The translations under genes and the position numbers were made by a program. Under the pieces are notes generated by a model. The model was given only the letters and a program-made list of their open reading frames with translations. It was not told the origin of the DNA and searched no databases. Source: Gymnopus androsaceus JB14 (Eukaryota; Basidiomycota; Agaricomycetes; Agaricales; Omphalotaceae). Taken from it: a DNA stretch of 64,000 bases. Shown here one piece after another: positions 10,468 through 22,161 of the stretch (its first letter is position 1; every line of letters starts with the position of its first letter). The DNA lies in contig ML769496.1 of NCBI GenBank assembly GCA_009733575.1, forward strand, positions 1 to 64,000. The letters are read 5' to 3'.

Positions 10468-11801
10468 TCACTTCGAAAATATTGACCTCGGCATCATCAT
10501 TCCCACCTGGATGAGGAGCATTGCATATCAACGAAGTGTAAGATGATCAAAAAAAACCAGCAACTCACGAGATAATTAGGCATGTCAACCTGTAAGAAAT
10601 ACGCGTCAGGATGGTCATGCAGCTCTTACATATGAATATCACGAACCACTTCGTGCATCCTCAAGTCTCCCGCTACGCTGCACAGCATATAAGCATCGAC
10701 GGGGTTCATCTCATGTTCTTGGCTAAGATATTGTATCATATGGCGGAGAGCTGAACGGGCTGCATCTCGAAGATCAGGTTCGACTCCTGTTGTGCAGTAA
10801 TACTCTTCGTTGGAGATGTTAATGGGAGGTGTTTTGAAATGGGGGGTTTTCGTGTAGGGACGGTCTTTCACGACAGTGAGACGCAGTTCTGCAACTATGG
10901 GAGTCTCGATGGCGGTCCCTAGGAAAAATGGTGATGTCAAGCTTTTCACTCGAGGATTTAAAGGGAGAAACCGCGTACCACAAACCTCTAATGCACAGGA
11001 CATTCAATTCAATTCCACTATTCACATTGACATTGGTTCAAAGACTCACCTCCATCTCCTTGTGCAGCATGTCCATCCTACAGAAGCTCTTAGTCAAGAT
11101 CAACTTCCAAATCCATGATGAGATGCGTACTCCCACAGAAAAAAGAGCCCCCTCTACTTGAACCGGCAGATATAATGTTGCCTAGACCAATAATTATTTC
11201 AGGAAAAGCCATCCGAGTCTCTGAACGTAGATTACAAACCCCAGCGGTGACATGTCTCGTATCAATGTTACCACCTGTAGCGTAAGGAGGAATAGTGGAA
11301 AATGGTCCCTTTTCCTTTCGAGCGACCCCCATTTCACCAGCGAACGGTTTCAGAGGTATTTTAATACCCTTTTCCTCGTCGAAATAGGCAAAACCTTCTT
11401 CCTTGTTTAGCTTCCAAATTTTCAAGGAAGGCTCGAGAAATTCGTCGCTCAGTAGACCAAAGCCCGGAATGCAGGCGGTCCATCCCCAATCCGCAGTTTC
11501 AATTGAGATAACTTCTACCTTCAGCGTATCCCCAGGTAGAGCACCCTTGACGAAAATCGGGCCATTGACTTGATCAAGGGAGGAGAAAACAAGGGAAGTA
11601 AGGCTCGTCGCAGTGGAATCTGGGGTGATCTGTCCATTCGATGCATCAAGACAGTCAAACTTGATTGTGTCGCCTGATTCGACTCGCAGGATAGGTTGGA
11701 TACTGGTAAGTTATCAACAACCATCTAGATGTGATAAATACTACTTGCCTGTGATCCCAAACGAGGTGACATTGGTTTCTTTTTACCGAGTGTATGGACA
11801 T
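10468..11801 (-). CDS. Acetamidase/formamidase family amidohydrolase
   Basis: Eight exons (11801-11749, 11702-11240, 11181-11131, 11077-11050, 10987-10979, 10918-10647, 10589-10569, 10506-10468) give 311 residues in one continuous frame. Family landmarks, in order: DCLDASNGQ, GPIFVKGALPGD, DWGWTACIPGFG, FSTIPPYATGGNIDTRH, LYLPVQVEGALFSVGDGHAAQGDGEVCGTAIETP, DAYMLCSVAGDLR and EVVDMPNYLV. These metal-dependent enzymes hydrolyse short-chain amides (acetamide, formamide) to the acid and ammonia, so a nitrogen-scavenging role is likely. The length fits the shorter acetamidase branch. Exon 5 is only 9 nt long and supplies the E-V-C of GEVCGT. Intron 1 starts with GC instead of GT (GCAAGT). The tail after MPNYLV is short. 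Confidence 0.88.
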
Positions 11802-12145
11802 CGCACTGAGGGCTAAGGCTATATTGAGGAGGACAAGGTGACGGTTAGAGTTATAAATCCATTATCCGGTGGCGTGTGTGAAGACAGGAACCAGCTGTGA
11901 TCAGGTGGCAAGGTCAAGTCGTGGCATAGCCCCTATGTAATGTTAGGTAGGAGGAAGAGATATACCTGCAATAAAAGAGCTCCCAATGGTTAGTCGTGTA
12001 CAAACTACTTATAATAGCTCTGAGCGGGCAAATCGGGCACGTGCTATGCACGTGATACGCGTTGTCGGTCCGAGCGGAGTCTAAATTGCACACTGCTTTA
12101 CCTTGGTACTCCTTTGCATGATACCACCATTGCGATCCACATTCC
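11802..12145. promoter_or_regulatory. Divergent intergenic region between the acetamidase and TPR-like genes
   Basis: The 344 bp between the ATG codons of two divergent genes must hold both promoters. CACGTGCTATGCACGTG near 12039-12055 carries two CACGTG (E-box) cores within 17 bp, a possible bHLH-factor site for one or both genes. Binding is inferred. Confidence 0.4.
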
Positions 12146-13353
12146 ATGGCCCACGCGCGCGATTCTACTTTTTTCAGGTAAGTATATTCTGCTATGCAAT
12201 ACTACCCTCACAACGTATTCTCCGTTCTAGATACTCTTTGCTCAATGTGAAGGATGTGATTTTGGGTCCAGCTCAATTACATAGAGGGGAAGAGGACCTA
12301 TCGTCCATACCAGAAGATCTTTCCGAATCACGGCACCTCACCGACTCCGTGGTTCTTTTATACTCGCATGTATGTGATCTCCGGGAGCAGTTTTTCATCA
12401 GTAAAGATGAGGACACGCTCCACAAGGTGATCACACTGGACCGGCAGGGATTGGCTCTTACTTCAGAGCGATCTTCCCTCAGTTCTAGAATCTCCGAAGG
12501 ATCATCCCAAACACCTTTCCCAACCTATTCAGGCCCGGCACACTTGTCTCACTTCCACTCTTACTTTCTCTATTCTTTGGCATACGACTTATGCACACAA
12601 TATGAAGAGCTAGGATCTGATCCTTCTGTTGTGCAGGATGCCGTAGATCATCTCCAGGAGTTGTTAAAATCACCGACTCTGGATGATACTCTCCGTCATT
12701 TTGCGCTAGAAGTATTGTCTTATGATCTTCACATATTACACAAAGTTGGTCTTGACGAGGAGGGGCTGTCAAGGGCAATCGATTATAGCCGGACAGCTCG
12801 AGATTTGGTGCGCTACTCGACAAACCCAGTTTCGTTTTCTCCCGAATCAAACCTTGTCTTCTATCTTGGGACTCGGTACGGGATTAAGCATCAACCCAAG
12901 GACCTAGACGAAGCCATCGATGTTTCCCGGCAAGATCTAGAATCCAGGATACCTCTTCCTGATGAACGGAGGTTCAAAATCCTCGCCATTCATACAGTGA
13001 ATCTCCGTGAGCGATATCGCCTTGACCACTCTCTAACGAATCTCGAGGAAGCGATCAATTATGACCGAGAGCTGTTGGAGTATACTGTCACCGGCTCGGA
13101 ACGAGCAGTATGGCTCAGTCTTCTTGCTAATGATTTATATCAACATTTTCAACACCAGCGAGACCTGGCCCTCTTGCAAGAGGCGATTGCTATAGATCGT
13201 GAAATCCTACAGCTACTTCCTGTTGGCCACGAACAATACGAACAGTCCTTAAAGAATCTCTTGTTGGATCTCAATGAATCATTCACCCAGGTTTCGGATG
13301 CGGAGACGCTGGTTGAGATTATTCAGTGTGATAAGCAGATGCTGAAGCAGTAA
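12146..13353 (+). CDS. TPR-like helical repeat protein
   Basis: Exons 12146-12177 and 12231-13353 with a 53-bp intron give 384 residues. The ATG at 12146 is the one in frame across the splice, whereas upstream ATGs need the intron to be translated. The protein is all-helical, with repeated units of the type L-x-EAI-x-x-(D/S)R-x-(L/I)L-x-x-x-P (LDEAIDVSRQDLESRIP, LEEAINYDRELLEYT, LQEAIAIDREILQLLP). These resemble the TPR arrays of agaricomycete TPR-CHAT and TPR-kinase proteins. The stop at 13353 overlaps a good 5' splice site (CA|GTAAGT), so the true transcript may continue into the kinase exons that start near 13946. Alone, the protein would be a scaffold of unknown partner. Confidence 0.65.
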
Positions 13354-13945
13354 GTTCATTCCAATGTTCATTGAAAGACAGAGATGATACATTATTCAAG
13401 GGAGATAGATAAAACCCTTTTTGATAAAGCCTCAAAATGCTTTAGAGGATTCCATCGAGAACCTCTTTTTCTGCAACTTATCTTGATCTGGTGGCAAGGA
13501 AGGTACTGTGACGTCCAATAACATTTTCATTACATCTTTCTGAAAGCTCCGCTAGAGCATCAACAAACGATCTGATAAGAGAAATGGCGCCAATCCTACA
13601 CAAAAAACCGCACTTGTATGAAAATTTGGTTGCCCTTCTAGAAATCAAAGAGTCAGAACCGAAACATCAAATCTTGACTGATAGTGGAGAAGGACAGTCA
13701 ATGACCCATTTTGTCACTTCATATCATCCGAGGGCGACGGCGAAATTTTTCCTGCTTCTCCACAAGCTAAGGATATATCATCCACCATAATGACAAGTAA
13801 AGCCCTTCGTAATTTTCTCCAAGATTATGATAGTGTGGCAAGCTTGATCTCAATGGATGTGCTTTTGGTACCTTCAATAATGCAACTACTCCAATTGGAA
13901 AGTTTCTGCCATTATTACATTCCTTTCCTTATGCTGATTTTTTAG

Positions 13946-15117
13946 ACAGGAGCTTGACTCTGCTGCATCTGATGCAGAGTATCGAAGAGTATGTTTACAA
14001 ACACTACAAAAGCTCTCTAAAATGCATCATGTCCTGCCTCCATCATTATTCCTGAAAAATATCACCCTGAACAGCAATTCAGCATCCGGAGGTGGAGGAT
14101 TTGCGGTTTGTCTTTTCTGCATCTTGAGTAGTACAAAGATTGAAGGTCATTTAGGACATATGGAAAGGCACTTTAGGGCAGCAGACTGTATGTCTAAAGG
14201 TACTTCGAATGTTCCTTGACAGCGATGCGAAGTTGCGAAGCAAAGTATTACATGTCAGTTAGCGAAAGACTAGACGATGCTGTTGTCTCGATGCTGACCT
14301 TCAGCTATACAGGCGTTTTGCAACGAGGCGCTTTTGTGGCGACAACTCAAGCATCAGAATGTTCACCCTCTGTTGGGTGTCAGCACATCACTCTTCGCAC
14401 CGTCATTCTGCTTTATTTCACCCTGGATGCAAAACGGAGATATCAACCAGCATATGAGAGTGAATCCCGCTTTTGACAAACTCACTGCTGTGAGCGAGTC
14501 CCTTATTAAACCGATTCCTCATGTTAAATTGACAACCACAGCTTACCGAAATTATGGCTGGCCTGAATTATCTCCATGGGCTAACGCCCCCAGTCGTACA
14601 CGGAGATCTCAGAGGAGCTAATATACTCGTCACCTCGAATGAGCCGCCACGATGTTGCCTGGCGGACTTTGGTCTCGCGCTTGTGGCGGAAACACAGACA
14701 TTGACCAGTACTTCGGAGATGAGGGGTGCATCGCGATGGCTTTCTCCGGAACACATAGATCCCAGTGCGTTTCGAGATCACGACTTGAATTACGACAGGC
14801 GACCGAGGGATATATATGCATTTGCATGCACGGTGGTCGAGGTGATTTTACTTTCCTTACATGTATGTCCTTGGACTAATGACAATGTCAAGATAATAAC
14901 CGAAAAACCTCCATTTTCTGGTCAGCTCTTGACCGATTCGGCCGTTATCATTCAGGTATTAAATGGAGCGAGGCCCTCTCGTCCAGAGAGTGTATGGTGT
15001 TCTGAGAAGTTATGGGACCTTGTCAAAAAATCCTGGGGCCAAGAACCTCGAGACAGGCCTTCTGCAGCCTTTATTCATGCGAGTTTACAGTCAATCTTGC
15101 TGAGCCGGCAGCACTGA
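13946..15117 (+). CDS. Tyrosine-kinase-like (TKL) Ser/Thr protein kinase, 5' end uncertain
   Basis: Five exons join in one frame: 13946-14105, 14155-14253, 14313-14489, 14542-14841 and 14893-15117. In order they encode a short helical lead, a glycine-rich loop GGGGFADIWKG, the lysine strand TVCLKVLRMF, ALLWRQLKHQNVHPLLG, a hinge SPWMQNGD, the catalytic loop VVHGDLRGANILV, the metal motif LADFGLAL, WLSPEHI, and SWGQEPRDRPSA near the end. All catalytic residues (Lys, Asp, Asn, DFG) are present, so the domain should be active. It belongs to the large agaricomycete group of TKL-like kinases. Upstream coding sequence exists: 13584-13670 (REMAPILHKKPHLYENLVALLEI) resembles the helical segment that precedes such kinases. 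I could not fix the intervening junction, nor decide whether the gene is fused to the TPR gene upstream. Confidence 0.78.
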
Positions 15118-15285
15118 TTTGGGCGCAGAGGCGGGTCCCCATGTATAGCGGCGCAACTCGGGGGCTTTCGGTTTCGGCTTTATTCGGAAATTCAAACATG
15201 CGCGGGAGTTCGGCTCGGGTAAACTGCCATGTTTTATCAGATAAAAATTATCCTTCCCTTCCCCACCATCTCTACGCGATTTTCG

Positions 15286-17274
15286 ATGACATTCGATGAA
15301 AAGACAGCCATAAAGACTGTTCTTGTCCTTGGCGGTGCTTATGCTGGCATGTACACTCTTTTGGCAGTGTGCATTACATTTACTTGCCAATACTTATAGG
15401 TTCTAGGGCCATCCGAATCCTATCGGAAGGGATTCCGAAGGGATGGAGGATCGTTCTTGTGGATAGAAACACGTATGCTCTCTCCCCACCTTGCACTTAC
15501 TGTTCTCTCATAACTATCCTTTGTTAGACATATCAACCGTGAGTTGACGAAGTTACTGCTCCGCGTCCTGACACCGACTATGTTCAGACGTGTACATCTT
15601 CCCTAGGCTTGCGGTGCTGCCCGGCCATGAGCAAAAAGGCTGTACGTTTTCCCCAAAGTCCCCAACCCTCATCTCAACTAAATCTTATCCCAGTCGTTCC
15701 CCTTGACAAATTACTTGATTCAGAAAGGAAGCAAGACCTTTACTTGCACGCCGCTGTACAATCTGTTCATTCGTCCCACGTCGTTCTAGATAGATCATTC
15801 CCCAACAAAGGCATACCTACGCAGGAACTTCATTTTGATTACCTCATCTACGCCTTAGGAAGTAGACTTCCTGCTCCGTTGGATCTTTGGGGCTCTCATC
15901 CAGGATCTGGTAGCATGTCCTACAAAGCCCCTGCAATGTTACGGCCATATAACGGCACCAAGAAGGAGGGTATGGCGTGGTTGAAGGCGCATCAGGATGT
16001 AATCAAGGGCTCCGGAAGTGTGTTGGTTGTTGGCGGCGGTGCTTTAGGCATACGTGGGTGATTCGTCTCTCTTGTATTTTTACTTGCGCTGAACACATAA
16101 ACGCGTAGAATTTGCGGCCGACATCTCCGCAATATATCCTGACAAAACGATCACTTTACTACACTCGCGCCAACGGTTACTTCCTCGATTCGACGAAAAA
16201 ATGCACACGGAAAGTACGCGACTCATTCTCGTTACTTGATTCTCCTATCAATCTAAACAATATAACAGTCCTTGATACACTGCAGGCTTCAGATATCCAG
16301 GTAATTCTCGGTGAACGACTCGACATGAATTCTACTTCCGATACCGTGATCAAAACCAATGAACAAGGTCAACGTATAGTTCGTACGATGCAAGGAAGAG
16401 AGGTGGTTGCTGATCTCATTGTATGTTTATCTTTCCTTTTTCCTCTGTAGAGCTCAAAATTGGCCCAATTAGCTTTTATGCACCGGTCAAAAACCTAACA
16501 CTCATTTTATCTCTGAGATGGATTCGCGCTGTGTTAACCCTCGTGACGGACTCGCGCATGTGCTTTCGACAATGCAACTGGGTGTGCTATCGCCTCCTTC
16601 TGCCTTTTCCTCAGAATGCACTACACCAGCCATGTCCGAATCATCTTCCTTGTCCAACTCAGATATCCTTTCACCAGAGAAAGAACTCGAAGAAGCTCTG
16701 GCCCAAGTTGCCTTAGCAGAGGCAGATGAAAATAATGCCGGCTTTGCTCCCTCCGACTTGCCTAAAGACTCTGAAGAGACGGTCGAGAAGGAAATAACAC
16801 CTTACCCAAACATCTTTGTCATCGGTGATGCTGCAGATGCGTTTGGTGCGATTCCTGCTGGACATACGGCGTATTATCAGGTACGTCTAAACTTGATATT
16901 TTACCCAATTAGCTCAGTATTTAACGTTCGCCTCTTTAGGGTGAAGTAGCTGCGAGAAACATCCTACGGCTTATTCGGCGTTCGAAACATGAAGTGAACT
17001 CATCGGAGATGAATATTCTTAAGGAAGAGCCCATGGAAAGCTATGAACCTGGCTTACCTGTTATCAAAGTTTCCCTTGGTCTGGTAGGTGTAGATATTGA
17101 TTCATCCTCGAACGAACGAACGTCCGCCTGATCTTGCATTTAAAGATAAAATCCGTATACCAGGTCAACGGGGTTGTAGGAACTTCGAACGACGGCATCC
17201 CGGACTTGAATGCTGCGGCAATATGGGGCTGCTTTGGATATGAGGTGAATGGGGATGAGGAGATGTATATTTGA
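15286..17274 (+). CDS. AIF/FSP1(AMID)-like FAD-dependent NAD(P)H oxidoreductase
   Basis: Ten exons (15286-15346, 15400-15472, 15528-15538, 15588-15641, 15694-16053, 16109-16213, 16269-16420, 16473-16880, 16940-17083, 17146-17274) give 498 residues. The N-terminal FAD dinucleotide fold (VLVLGGAYAGSRA) is followed by RIVLVDRNTHINHVY. A central second Rossmann motif (VLVVGGGALGIQFAADI) binds NAD(P)H. LLCTGQKPNT and the C-terminal FAD motif NIFVIGDAAD close the fold. This is the layout of apoptosis-inducing-factor-like or type-II NADH-dehydrogenase-like enzymes that reduce quinones. A Ser/Glu-rich insert of about 70 residues sits before NIFVIGD. Intron 1 starts with GC (GCATGT), and one exon is only 11 nt. 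The gene converges on the phospholipase D gene. Confidence 0.87.
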
Positions 17275-17608
17275 AGGATGTTTGTTCGTGGCTTGAAGGG
17301 TACTAGTGCGGTACAGTATATACTTTCCCTATTAATACACGAATGTAATGGATGGGTGGACTTATAACTAAACTTGAAAAGACTAGACAAAGAGACAAAG
17401 ACAGTCATTCCACACAAAGGAATCCTTCTGCGCACTCACCATCTAGACATGAGATCGCTAATGTGAATTCGAAAAAAACTGAGATAAATTATGGAAAGTA
17501 TATCCAGCATACGTAGTAGAAGCCTTGAGCATTGATATATGTACAGTATATACAGCAGATTTAGATGTTTCCTTCCACGGTAGATTAAATCATTGTCGCC
17601 ACTTTCTT
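17275..17608. other. Convergent intergenic region
   Basis: 334 bp lie between the stop codons of the oxidoreductase (+) and phospholipase D (-) genes. They presumably hold both 3' UTRs and poly(A) sites. No other feature is seen. Confidence 0.4.
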
Positions 17609-20600
17609 CTAGATATAAATTGGCAAAGTTGGGTTGAGCCCTACCCAATCGACACCTTCGACGAAGCTCTTGTCGTCGATGAGGAAGTCCTGCAAGCAAG
17701 TCAGTTAATCTGAAGCATAAACACCGATGGACAAATTGCTGAGCATGGAAAGAAGTAAAAAAAGGGGAGGGGCGAATGCGAAGGATACAGAAGTATAGAG
17801 AGTGGACATACAATCGGAGCTTCTACCAGCGCACCCTTGACCTTTGAGAGTCGATCTTTAACACGATCGAGCGGAATTTCAGGAACAACATGTCCAGTTT
17901 TGACCTTGGGGACGTAGCGCTGGGAAGAGGAGGAACTCAGCATATATCATTAATATAAGCAGATTCAAAATCACATCATATGCATCCCAATCCCTGACCA
18001 GATTGGTCGGAACGGGTCTAAACACCTCTGTGAAGATCTCCCTATTCTTACGGGCGGTATCTGTCCACAAGTCGACCGTCTCTTTTGCGAGGGGATCCGC
18101 AACCATCTGATCTTCTTTTGAATTGAGCTGGTCGGGGTTTGGATACGGAGCGGGACGCATGAAGGCTGTTGGATGGTCGTCATCCAGATCCGCGTCTTGA
18201 GGAGGAATGAGACCGAGATGTTCTACATAAGGGAAAAGGGGAAAAAACACTTTAGATACATGATCAGGAGAAAACCATAACATACCTTTATACAACTGTC
18301 TCCTTAATGACGCTGCGAATCTCGACACCATATATGGACGCCCATCCATCGTAGACTGCACAAGATCTGTATCCTCCACAACCAGCGCGATTTCAGAGTC
18401 ACCAGAACCCTGAGCAATAAATAAATATGGCAAGTACATCAGAAGCGCATCATGGAGAGCGCAAAAAACGTACTTTCTGGCTCCTATCGTTCAGATTTGC
18501 AGAACCCATCTATACAAACAAACAATCGTTGGCAATTGAATGGATGGAAAGACAAAAACACCTTACAATAACCCTCTTATCATCCACAATCATCAACTTG
18601 GAATGGATGTATACCAATTCCGAGACGTATCTAAGACCCGCTGTTCAGCGATATTCAATCATCCAAGCTAAATAAAACACACTCACGCATCCAACTCCTC
18701 CTTCTCACTTCCTAGCCATTTCTCCTGCAGAAGACCAGTCCGGTCGGAAAGCATGTGTTGAACTACGTTGTCAGACACATCCTCATCTCCCCTCACCGCC
18801 TCCGCAGCCCGTTCGAACCGCTCGATGATACTTCGGGCTTCTTCAGCACTCGCTGGGACAGCGACAGCCTCTTCTTTGACGGGTGTCTTTTCTGTGACAA
18901 CGACACCCTCCTTAAGGTTGGGGAACGCAAGGTCGGTATTAGGTGATAGCAATACCTATATGGAAAGACTAACCTTCGTCATCTCTGGACTTTTAATGGT
19001 CACTTTCACGGGGCCACCATCTCCAGTAGTAGCTTGGTCACCGAGCCACTGCCTAGCGAGAGCCACCTGCGCCTCATGGAATGATATACCAGAGTCTTGC
19101 TGGATGCGTTCAAGGTAGGATGCTGCGAGGAAGAGAAAAGTCGTAAGCTTCATCTCGCTGCAACGAAGGAACTCACGCTGAGGAGCATTAATTCTATCAT
19201 ATGCCCTCAAATGATAGAACCTGATGAAATCCATTGGCTCGAACCCAGCCTTGCGCACGGTCTCGTAGATACTGGCCCCGCCACGGTTGATCGTTCGGTA
19301 CTGGGCCGCCATAATAGTCTTGAGTGCAGTTTCATCCTTGATGTTACCAGAGAAGGCGGGTAGTTCGGGAATGATAACGACGACCTGCGTAGAGGGAAAA
19401 AATGGCAAGAATGAGTGGAAGCTCAACAATCTACTCTGAAATGCACCTTGAAATTCTTTCCTTCCCTTGCAGCTCTGATGATCCTGTTCGCCAGAGCCCC
19501 AGCGATCTGGTTGGTCACGACATCACCTTTGTGCGTCGAGGAGATGCTGGTGAGAGGATTAGTTTGGAAGAAGAAAAACAAGGCGAAGCCTGAATAAAAC
19601 TCACAAGAACTGATTCTCGATATAGATGTAATGGCTCGATTCGTTGATCAGCTGGATGTCTATAAAACAGTTATTAGCATCACCATCACTATCATACTAA
19701 TCTTCAATGGTACTCACAAGCATTCTGAACACTATGCTCTGTCAACACTCCATGACTCCAATCGCTAACGCTCCGTACAGCTTGTACACGCATGGTCGCG
19801 GGAATTGGGCGACGATAATAACGCCCGTCGGCGCTATCATCGTCCTCCTGATCTTGGTCGGAGGAGCCTATGCGTAGGGTCAGTCACACTCAGTCATGCA
19901 AAGCCAATGCGGATAAAATGAGATTCCTTACCCTGCCCCATCCAATCATGCCAATGCTGCTTGTATTTCTTCCCAATAGCATGCCACAACTCCCTGTGAG
20001 GGTGACGAGAGATAGACTCGTTTGGCGCGGTTTCAACATTATGGGGGAACGCGAGCCAATCAAATGCACTGTATCCAACGTGCAATCAGTCAAAAAGGTT
20101 AAACAGAAAGAAACCGTACTTACGCGTTATCTTTATACTTTCTCTTCTTTATCTCATTCCACCGCTCAACGAAATGTTGCACAATGTCCAGAACGACGGG
20201 TCCAGATAGGGACATATGGGTCTATTCGAGGGGAGTCAGTATGATAAGAAAGGGTAGAGCTAGATAATACGAACATCGTGCCAGGGCATTCTCGCGCTCT
20301 CTAGAATATTAACTTGGTTGCTAGCATAGTCACCGACGGCTTGGAAATCCATGATCCGCGCGTTGTTATAATCTTGGCCAGGGAACAGGGTTTTGTACCA
20401 GTGCGTGGGATGGACATCAGCAAGAGGGTGTGAATGGGTGTCCCATCTAAAAGGAAAGAACAGTGTAAGATTGGGACGGAGGAGGTAAAGCACCGACAGC
20501 CCCACCTTCCGAAACATAGATCCAAGCCGCCAATACAGGCATAGTGATTGTCAACGACAACGACTTTCTCGTGGTGGCTCCAAAATTCGACGGTGTCCTT

Positions 20601-21219
20601 GGCGCCGATGTGGTCTGGATGACGCATACATTGGATTTGGTGAGTACCTGGCGCGTTGAGCGCCTCAAGCGCCGACTGGGTTGGGTTAGTTAGAGTACTC
20701 ATGATACATAAGAGACAGTTACCTTGGTATGCTTTGAGCTCATGCTCATAGTTTGCGTGACCTCTTTGTACACTACGACGTACACCTTGACTCCCTGTTC
20801 GGCTTTGCGTTTGAGCACCTTGTCCAATCTCCACTCGGGATGTTTTGCAGGGGGTCGTCGGAGGTACAACTCGGGCGTCAACCACCAATCGAGAATGAAG
20901 ATGCATTGCTTAGCGTTGTCAAGCATTTCCGAGACCGCCCACATATAATCATGGCCGTCAACGTGCCATTTGACGACGTTGTCCGCCCTCTCTTCTGCAA
21001 AGCTATCGAATCGATGGCTAGCATTGATTTGTGCTCGTAGCTGATCCTCAGCTTTCTCCGCAGGCGTGTCGTGTCTACGGTTAGGATTCAAGATACCTGG
21101 ACACAAGAAGTTGGTACAAGTTAAAGGGGGGACCTCGATAACTCACCAACAATCTGATCTTCCGCATGCTTAAACCCTTCCTCTGCTTTATCAAGAATCT
21201 TGTCAAGGAATCTAGACAT
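17609..21219 (-). CDS. Phospholipase D with two HKD motifs
   Basis: The start is the ATG at 21219 ([15 protein letters not shown]) and the stop lies at 17609-17611. The gene has many introns and encodes roughly 830-850 residues. The first catalytic motif, near 20550-20580, reads [19 protein letters not shown]. The second, near 18590-18620, reads [13 protein letters not shown] and is followed by GSANLNDRS. The sequence between them includes the typical YIYIENQFF and an IIPELPAF strand. The C-terminal [19 protein letters not shown] is a family signature. The enzyme hydrolyses phosphatidylcholine to phosphatidic acid and choline at membranes and acts in vesic trafficking and signalling. There is no sign of PX or PH domains before the catalytic core, as in the shorter fungal PLDs. 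I did not fix every exon border. Confidence 0.9.
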
Positions 21220-22161
21220 TGCGCTCAAGTCGTTACTACGTCTGCTTTGACTGTAGTAGTTTGAGGTACGAAATCTCCTTCCCTGAATCGATAAATATAC
21301 TGCGCACAGACATGCATCGCCACAGGAGGTTCTGTGCCGCCGGTTACAATCGGTCTCCCTTAACCCCTGTTTCTACTTTTCGTACTAGAAAACTCAATTC
21401 GGTACACCTGTCGACCTCTGTCGACCCCCTCGAAGTTTCGAGCGGCTGGGGTGAACTTCGACTGGACACTGGCGTGAAGAAGGTTTCGGTTGCCGCCGCC
21501 TTAGTACTTACACGGAAGTATATTAAAAATAACTCTTCTAGTATGCATTCTACTTACTTTAATTTAGCCCATCCTCGCTCGATGACCAAACAGTTCATTG
21601 AGTTCTATGTATCTCGTTGCTTGTGGCTTTATCTCATTCCAGCGTTGGTTCAGTATTGTTGATCTAACTAATCCAAGTACAGCATCTCAGCTGGCCTATG
21701 TGCGGAGGATATTAGCAACTTGCAAGGTACTACGGGCTCGAATACTGACTTGAAGAGAATTTCGTTCGAAAGATCATGAATATGACTGTCGTGAGCCGGG
21801 AGTAGTTCATTTAATCCATAGCGAACGATAAGTTGGTGAGAAAAAGGAATAGGAATCTTCAGACTTTGAGAGTATGTAGTTGACTCAACGACATGAATAT
21901 TTCGTCTCGGCATTTGCAGGCAATACTGACGAGAAAATTCGTATCTTGGCTATAGATTCTGTTAGGACGCGTAGCGGATAAGGTTGGAAAGAAAGCATGC
22001 ATGCGCCACCTCAAATGAGCGCGTATTTTGTGTTAGATACAGTGCTTACTTGAACCAGAATCTACACTAATATACATGGGGCATCAACATTGTTATACAG
22101 TCCAACATAGAAAATCTAGAATCTCCCCGCCTCTAAAAGGTTCGGAAAGAATATCAGCCTA
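21220..22161. other. Intergenic region, PLD promoter side
   Basis: 942 bp lie between the start of PLD and the end of the Atg14-like gene, both on the minus strand. The plus-strand ORF 21219-21662 has no motif and overlaps the PLD start. Nothing else is supported. Confidence 0.4.

Noticed and set aside
21219..21662. 147-codon plus-strand ORF at the phospholipase D start
   Set aside because: It overlaps the PLD 5' end and promoter on the other strand and has no motif.
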